Assembly (NCBI GenBank): GCA_024741835.1
Contig: JAENRP010000392.1
Span: forward strand, 1,149 to 38,114
DNA from: Diplocarpon mali
Taxonomy: Eukaryota; Ascomycota; Leotiomycetes; Helotiales; Drepanopezizaceae
Reading direction: 5' to 3'
DNA length: 36,966 nucleotides
Position numbers and translations under genes: made by a program. This document shows, one piece after another, positions 31,481 through 36,966 of the stretch; positions within the stretch are counted from its first letter, which is position 1, and every line of letters starts with the position of its first letter. A model generated the notes under the pieces. That model made no database searches, was not told the origin of the DNA, and worked only from the letters and a program-made list of their open reading frames with translations.

Positions 31481-31857
31481 ATCAAATAAATTAAATGGTT
31501 AAGGGCACTCCTCTTATCGAAAAGTCGAAATGATTAAATAGTAGGTATTATAGAAGTATTAAATAAGGAGGAAGTCCTCTTACCGAAAAGGGTTTTTAGG
31601 TTATAACGCAGGGAATCATACCTCCTATAAAATATAGTAAAGTAAGGAATTATACCTTTTGTAATACTAAAGGGTTATAAAGCAAGGAATCACACCTCTT
31701 ATAATATAGGTTGGCTAAATAGGGAATCATACCTCCTATTTGCCGATTGCTTGCCTTTTACTATAAGTCTTATTCAACTTCCTATTAATAGTTGCAGCGC
31801 AAGTGCTTTCTAAGGGAAGTTAATAATCTATTATCGGTCTATCTAAGGCTTATAACC

Positions 31858-32052
31858 TATTAAGCTTAAGTAAGTTGGTGCAGTAGGTAAAGGAGGCTTC
31901 TAAAGGTCGATAGTTGATATATTAATAAGAGTTAGGGAAGGAAGGTTACCCCTTTCTTCCTTATAGCTATATACGTATCAATATCCTACTGATTAAGTAG
32001 TAGGGTTATATAATAATACATCGGAGTGATAGCTGTATCACCTATCTCAACA
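31858..32052 (-). repeat. 5' LTR of element C (195 bp)
   Basis: Same length as the left LTR, starting TATTAAGCTTAAGTAAG and ending CCTATCTCAACA. The differences I compared between the copies are all transitions. Element A resumes after the TTTTT duplication at 32053. Confidence 0.92.
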
Positions 32053-34481
32053 TTTTTAAGGTAATCGCAATCTTATTATTTTCTAATAATTAGTATATTA
32101 TCTATAAAAACTAATATATACGCAGTTGTATTATTAGCTTAATTTTCCTATATAAATAGATTTGGATCTGCTTTAGCGCTTTATAGGCCAGCCTTTTCCA
32201 TTTCATCTTTGATTAGTAGCTACTATTCTCGAAGTGCTTGTTTTAGGCTGTATAATAACCTTAGAAGCTTAATATAAGCTTGTTTTCCTTAAAGTTAAGG
32301 GTATAATTCGTAGAATAGGTCGTATTCGTCGTCTGGTAGTACTATATATACGTCTTTAGCTAAGTACGCGTTTAAGAAGGCTGTATCAATATCGATTTGC
32401 TCGATTTCTAGGTCTCTCGAGGCTGTAAAGGCGAGTAGAACTTATAGAGTTATATGCCTAATAATGCTAGCAAAAGTATCGAAGTAATCTACCTTATACT
32501 ATTGCTTATAGCCTTTTAGTATAATTCGAGCCTTCCTTCTTACTAATACTCTATTTACAATCTTATTTTATAGAACTAATCTCGATTTTATCAGCTTTCT
32601 CTTAATAGGAGGTTTACCTAATATTATTTTAAAGGTTCCTACTGATTTTATAGCTTCGAATTTATTAAGTATTGCTTCTTTCTATTCTTTTGGATTTTGA
32701 TTTAGCGTATTATATATTAATATTACCTTTATAGGAACCGTTGGTTGATTTCCTATAGAGGTTAACGCACTCTCTTATATATTAACCTTATTAAATACTC
32801 ATTTTAGCTTCAACTTCTTGCTATACTATGAGGTAGGAGTCTCTATTTGCTTTAAAACGTGCTGATCAGACGCTTTAAGGATGTTTTCTATCACCTTTTT
32901 AAGTATAGTACCTCTTACTTTAGCTTGCCTATTTTCTAACGATTCTAATGTTACAGGTCTTTTAATACTATATACTCTCTCAGTTTCATATACTAGCCTT
33001 TTTATAGCTTATACAAAAGGTCTTTTAGTAATATCTACTGGCCTTATAGGTCTTATTAAGCTTATAGTACTATATGCTAGCCTCTTCTTCTACGGTCTTT
33101 CCTACTATACTTCTCTTACGTTATACGTTAAGTATTTGTTAAATTTGATATTAGCAGATATTAGTTCTTTTAAAGTCTCAACGTTTAGTAGCTTATACAT
33201 CTTTGAGCTTGTTATACTTATAAGTATCTAAGCTCCTCTTATAGTTCTTAAGTCGAACTTACCTAGGCTATTTCCTTTATTATTTAATAGGAATGCTCTT
33301 AACCTAAATACTCTGATTTTTAATAGATCTTCCGTACGTTTTAAGTACGCCTCTAATAGAGTTAGGCCTTTAAGCTCTTTAAAAGGTAGTGCCTTTGTAG
33401 GCCTTTTATTCTTTAGCCTATAGGCCTATTCTAAGGTGTAGTGCCATATATAGCTATTCATCTTAGCGTTATATATATAAGAATAAGCTATTTTTGTAAT
33501 TTCGTATATCTAATATTTAATAATGCTATTTAAACTATACTTATAAGCAAGTGAAGGTTTAAAGGTCATACCTCCTTCTGCTAGCTATAGTAGGAATCTA
33601 TCTCCGAACTCTCTTATACTATTATCACACCTTTAGTATACTACTAAAGTAGAGTTCTCTATCTTTAATTGCTTCTTTAAATCTCTGATTTTTAGCTATA
33701 TTTCATTAGCACTCTTATTCTTTAGTAGCCTTATCTAATAGTATCTGCAAGCGTTATCTACTATTAATAGGAAGTAGCAATACCCTTTAATTAATAGTAG
33801 TAGAGTATTAGATATATCGGCGTAAAGTCTTCTATAAATCTTATCTATTCTTATATCTATTTTCTTATTAAATTGCTCTTTTATTCTGCCGGCTAAGTAG
33901 CTTTTGCAGTTTCTCTCTCCTTTTAGAGCGATTCGAGCTTCTATACTTAGGCTATAGTTATTATCGACTAGCTTCTTTAGCTTAGTATAGTTAAGGTGGC
34001 CTAGTCTCTTATAAAGGAGCTCTGAATCTGTTTTATTCGAGTTTTGAAGTATTGTCTCTATATTAATTAGTTCTAGAGGTTATATAGGGCTAAGATTTAT
34101 AGCTTTTTCCTTTGCTTTAGGATTCGTAGCCTTTTTATCTACTTTAAGTGCAATAGTAGTATGCAATCGAGATAAAGTAAATAATCTATTAAGCTGTAGT
34201 ATAGTAAATACTATATCGTCGCTTTAATACCCTTTTGCCTCTTCTTTATTAAAGATTATAGTAATATTATCGTCGCCGAGCTTCAAGACTAATATAAGTC
34301 GAGTATTGCCAAATGATAGAATATACTATACGTTATATAGCGTCAGTTTATTATTAATAATATAGTCTCTATAGTAAATTGCTTCTAAGAGCGCGCCATT
34401 TGCTATTCTGACTTGCTTTGAGTTATTCCACTTTCTGATTTTAATAAAATCATTCTATACTTTAAAAAAGTGTCTTATAGC
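32053..34481 (-). pseudogene. Element A, protease to reverse-transcriptase fragment
   Basis: Collinear with element B positions about 21787-24212. The reverse-transcriptase TAFLNAYLAKDVYI block lies at about 32340-32400. A FIDN box as in B is read near 32096-32107, and the integrase region spans about 33550-33950. The segment stops at 34481, inside the protease region, where element D begins. A plus-strand frame at 32881-33231 is a shadow of this decayed gene. Confidence 0.85.
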
Positions 34482-36853
34482 TGTAACGGCTGCACCTCCA
34501 CTTAGTGCAATTACCTAGGAGTATGGCGTTTTAAGGTTTTGCAATCTCGATTCAACGCAGGGTTTTCTCGAATCGACTTTAAAGGTGCAAAAGGATATTC
34601 TTGCATAATATTATATAAACGGACAAAGAGCCTTAAGCTGCTTATGTATATAAAGAAGAAGGGCTCTCCCTTAAGGAGGGCTCTCTAACTTCTTCGTTTC
34701 CTTTGTATTAAACCTATAGAATACGCCTTTTGCACTACTTCTTACTCTTATACTTAATCTCGCACTTTAGTAGTTCTATATTATTATATTAAATAAAGAA
34801 GTTCTTCTCCGCCAGGGACAGCTTTTAATAATATTCTACCCCTTTTGAAAATCGATTCGCAGTTATTTCGACTTTCGATAGAGTCAAGATCTTAAAGATC
34901 TTTTAAATAAACTAAGAGCTTAAGTGTAGCTTATTAACTAGTATAATCGAGGAACGCTTTTATTAGCCGGATTTTCTTAACTACTCCTTTTATAAAAGCG
35001 CTATAGGCAGAAGTTAGGAGAGCACTATACTACTAGAACCCTTTTTCTATAGAACCCCTTTTTAACCAAATCCCTACCGAAACCAAAATCGGTAAAATAA
35101 ATTCCCTATTAGCCGGAAGTCAGCAGATACGAAATATGCCCGGTTTATTTAAGGAACCAGCTTTTATAAGGAGTACCCTTACCCTAGCCCCTAGGGCCGG
35201 ACCTTCCTTTACTACTAAGGGCAAGAGACTATAATAATACAGCTAAGCCAATTAAGATAAACGAGACTTTTTAAACCTAAACGTCTTATAAGGAATAGTC
35301 TTAGGTTTAAAGGAATCCTTATAATACTAAGATTAATCTAATTGATAATTGTAAAATAAGATTAGCAGGATTGCTTAAGCTATCTTTAGCCTAGAGACCT
35401 TAGCTTATTAAAGTTAAAAGACAGCTTAGCGTATATATTAGACTATTAAGCGAGATTCTACCTACCCTTGCGAGACTTAGCCTCCTTTAAAAGTCGATAT
35501 AGATATAAAATAGCTAAAAATTCAGCTAATTAAAAAGATCACCCCCTTTAATAATAGAACCTTTCTAATATATAAGTAGTAGTTAGCTTTAGTCTAAGAC
35601 TAATTGCAAGTTAATATCGACTTATATTCGAATAAGCGAGCTCGCTAAGCCCTTATTTGAGGATCTATTATAGGATAAGCCTAAATGTACCTTAAACCCT
35701 AGTACCTTTCGAAGACTAACCCCTTTCGGAACTATTAAGAAATAGTAGAACTGCTAAGCAGTTACTTTTTAATTAGCTAAAAGGTAGACCTATTTCAATC
35801 TACTTTTTATTACCTTTATATAAGAGAAGCCGGTTATTCTAAAGAAACTTTCCTTTAGTTTTAAGCCTGATTCTAATCTACTGCAATCTAAGGAAAGGTC
35901 TTAAGATCTAAGTGGTTCTTCTTTATATAAAACAAGATTACCCTTTAGCTTAGAGCTACTTGCGCTTTAGCTAAGGCCTCTTAAGGGAAGGACTATACTA
36001 TTATAGTTAACTAATTGAATGCCTTTAATATCGAACGCTAAAGTAACTAACTTCTTAACCCTTCGATTGGAAGTAAGGCGACCTTGGTATTATATTAGAA
36101 GACATCTGGTTCGCTCCTTAATAAGACCGCTTGCGGTCTAAGCGCCAGAAGTACTACCTGAGCTTTTAGGATACTAGCTTTAAAGCCGACTACCCCTTTT
36201 CGCTAAGATACGCTAGCTAAGGCTAGTTCTCCTACTTTGCCCCTTAAGTAAGCTACCTACTGGACTTATAGTAAAACTAATTACTATAAGATTGAGTGCC
36301 CTTTTATAAGTAAGATTAATACTTTAAAAGATATAAAGGAATCTAATCTAACTTTAGACTCAATTGAAAATAGGGTCGAAATAGAGGAAGATTAGGAAAA
36401 CGAAGAGGCTTAGGAAAAGACTCTTACTTAGGCTTGCGAAAGTGCGACTTATTAAAGCTAGATCTTAACTCTTTAATAGAAGGGAAGCAATTCCTAACCT
36501 CTTATACTATTAGTATAAATGGACTTAGAGTATTATTATTAGCTTTAGTAGATACTAAAGCCTTTAGTTACTTATTCTTAAATTATTCCCTTTTTATACG
36601 TCTTTTAAAAGCGATTGGCTTTTAAATTCTTCCTTTTCTAGCCCTTATTCCTATCTATAGATTTTAAAATACTATTCGCGCGTAAGCTATATACTATATG
36701 CGCTTTCACTTGACAATTGATAGAAGGCGTATTTACAACTACCCTTAGGTTATTCTCGACTTAGGCTAGCGCAATACTATTATTAGAGTCAAATGGATGC
36801 GCCGATTCCGACTTAAACTTAATCTAAAGGAAAACCGATTTATATAGCCTTTG
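34482..36853 (+). mobile_element. Element D: Ty3/gypsy-type retrotransposon, 5' part
   Basis: The junction with element A is exact: A reads GTGTCTTATAGC, then TGTAACGGCTGCACC begins at 34482, a typical LTR start. A TATATAAAC sequence near 34611 may be the LTR promoter. I could not fix the LTR end. A decayed gag region follows on the plus strand, then a retroviral-type protease at about 36440-36625. The rest of pol is cut off near 36853. Orientation is opposite to A, B and C. Confidence 0.72.
36434..36625 (+). pseudogene. Element D aspartic protease fragment
   Basis: The 63-residue frame reads LEGKQFLTSY-like residues, then INGLRVLLLALVDTKAFSYLF. This matches the gypsy protease pattern with ALVDTGA, except that Gly of D-T-G has become Lys (D40-T41-K42-A43, codons near 36551). 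The frame has no proper start and ends at a stop after KAIGF, so it is a fragment of a decayed polyprotein. Confidence 0.6.
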
Positions 36854-36966
36854 TGTTACGGCCGCATTACGTATACGGTTATGTCACGTGTTGGTCAGGT
36901 GCACGAAGTCAGGTGCCCGCTAAGGTAGCAAGGTGGCTGGATCACGTGCGCGCTAGTGATGCACCT
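36854..36966. mobile_element. Element E: GC-rich LTR-like sequence (right end outside)
   Basis: At about 36854 the AT-rich element D gives way abruptly to TGTTACGGCCGCATTACG and further GC-rich sequence with two CACGTG sites (36885-36890, 36943-36948). The TGTTACGG start resembles LTR starts of fungal gypsy elements, so a fifth insertion is likely. Only 113 bp are visible; host sequence after a truncated D is the alternative. Confidence 0.45.

Larger units (their letters stand above)
25867..32052 (-). mobile_element. Element C: second Ty1/copia family, complete but dead
   Basis: This is a 6,186-bp element with two 195-bp LTRs inserted into element A, with TTTTT duplications at 25862-25866 and 32053-32057. 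Minus-strand frames show gag from about 31480 (FDDLELYFKSKGIKIAI), a peptide-repeat tract, a pre-integrase zinc region near 29250, integrase to about 28440, reverse transcriptase from about 27780 (YKARLIAKGFS, then FDIFAPIVRIDT) and RNase H near 26640-26400. It shares domain order with A and B but not DNA sequence, so it is a separate family. Heavy transition damage and many stops. Confidence 0.92.
19387..34481 (-). mobile_element. Element A: Ty1/copia retrotransposon, interrupted by B, C and D
   Basis: Element A is read on the minus strand. Its pieces are 19387-20461 (3' LTR, polypurine tract, RNase H), 25559-25866 (after insertion B) and 32053-34481 (reverse transcriptase back to protease, after insertion C), where D cuts it again. 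Aligned to B, the pieces are collinear and leave no gap except the target duplications. About 3.8 kb of A is present; its gag gene and 5' LTR must lie beyond the right end of the window. It is the oldest layer of the stack and carries many stops in the coding frame. Confidence 0.9.

Noticed and set aside
22878..33231. Matching plus-strand frames at 22878-23156 and 32881-33231
   Set aside because: They recur only because A and B are copies of one element; they are antisense to the decayed pol region between integrase and reverse transcriptase.
34660..34700. GGGCTCTC repeat pair in element D as a terminator hairpin
   Set aside because: The two copies are direct rather than inverted repeats; only a short CCTTAAGG palindrome remains.

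Overview
The window looks like a chromosomal segment of a filamentous ascomycete (Pezizomycotina). The genes are GC-rich and have short GT-AG introns of about 40-60 nt. The transposons are AT-rich and carry transition-type damage of the kind left by repeat-induced point mutation (RIP). I cannot name the species. The window divides sharply in two near position 19,387.

Positions 1-19,386 are host sequence with five recognisable genes. They are the 3' part of a multi-intron MFS anion:cation symporter of the allantoate/nicotinate permease type (+, ends 1520), an intronless Baeyer-Villiger-type flavin monooxygenase (-, 4542-2929), an R3H-domain protein with one intron (+, 8333-9526), a single-pass, Cys-rich, Ser/Thr-rich surface protein (-, 16057-14120) and a HAD-superfamily small-molecule phosphatase (-, 19048-18174). 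One further 89-codon ORF (12380-12649) is only a weak candidate. Gene-free stretches hold microsatellites, several clean minisatellites (54-bp, 40-bp, 36-bp and 12-bp units), a perfect 11-bp-arm inverted repeat, and a pair of oppositely oriented solo LTRs at 11,481-11,698.

Positions 19,387 to the end are a nested stack of LTR retrotransposons. Element A (Ty1/copia, minus strand) starts with its 3' LTR at 19,387. It is split by three insertions. Element B (same family, 20,462-25,558) is flanked by a CTTAT target duplication. Element C (a different Ty1/copia family, 25,867-32,052) is flanked by TTTTT. Element D (Ty3/gypsy, plus strand) starts at 34,482 and runs towards the window end. D is itself apparently interrupted at about 36,854 by a GC-rich LTR-like sequence (E). 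A, B, C and D are dead: coding strands are full of stops at former CAA/CAG codons, and reverse-transcriptase and zinc-knuckle residues are lost.

The most unusual observations are two. The inverted solo LTRs have their target-site duplications swapped, as expected if the 15 bp between them had flipped by recombination. Element C contains an in-frame tandem 13/16-residue peptide repeat in its polyprotein, and a relative of that motif recurs near its 3' end. I found no tRNA, rRNA or CRISPR array.
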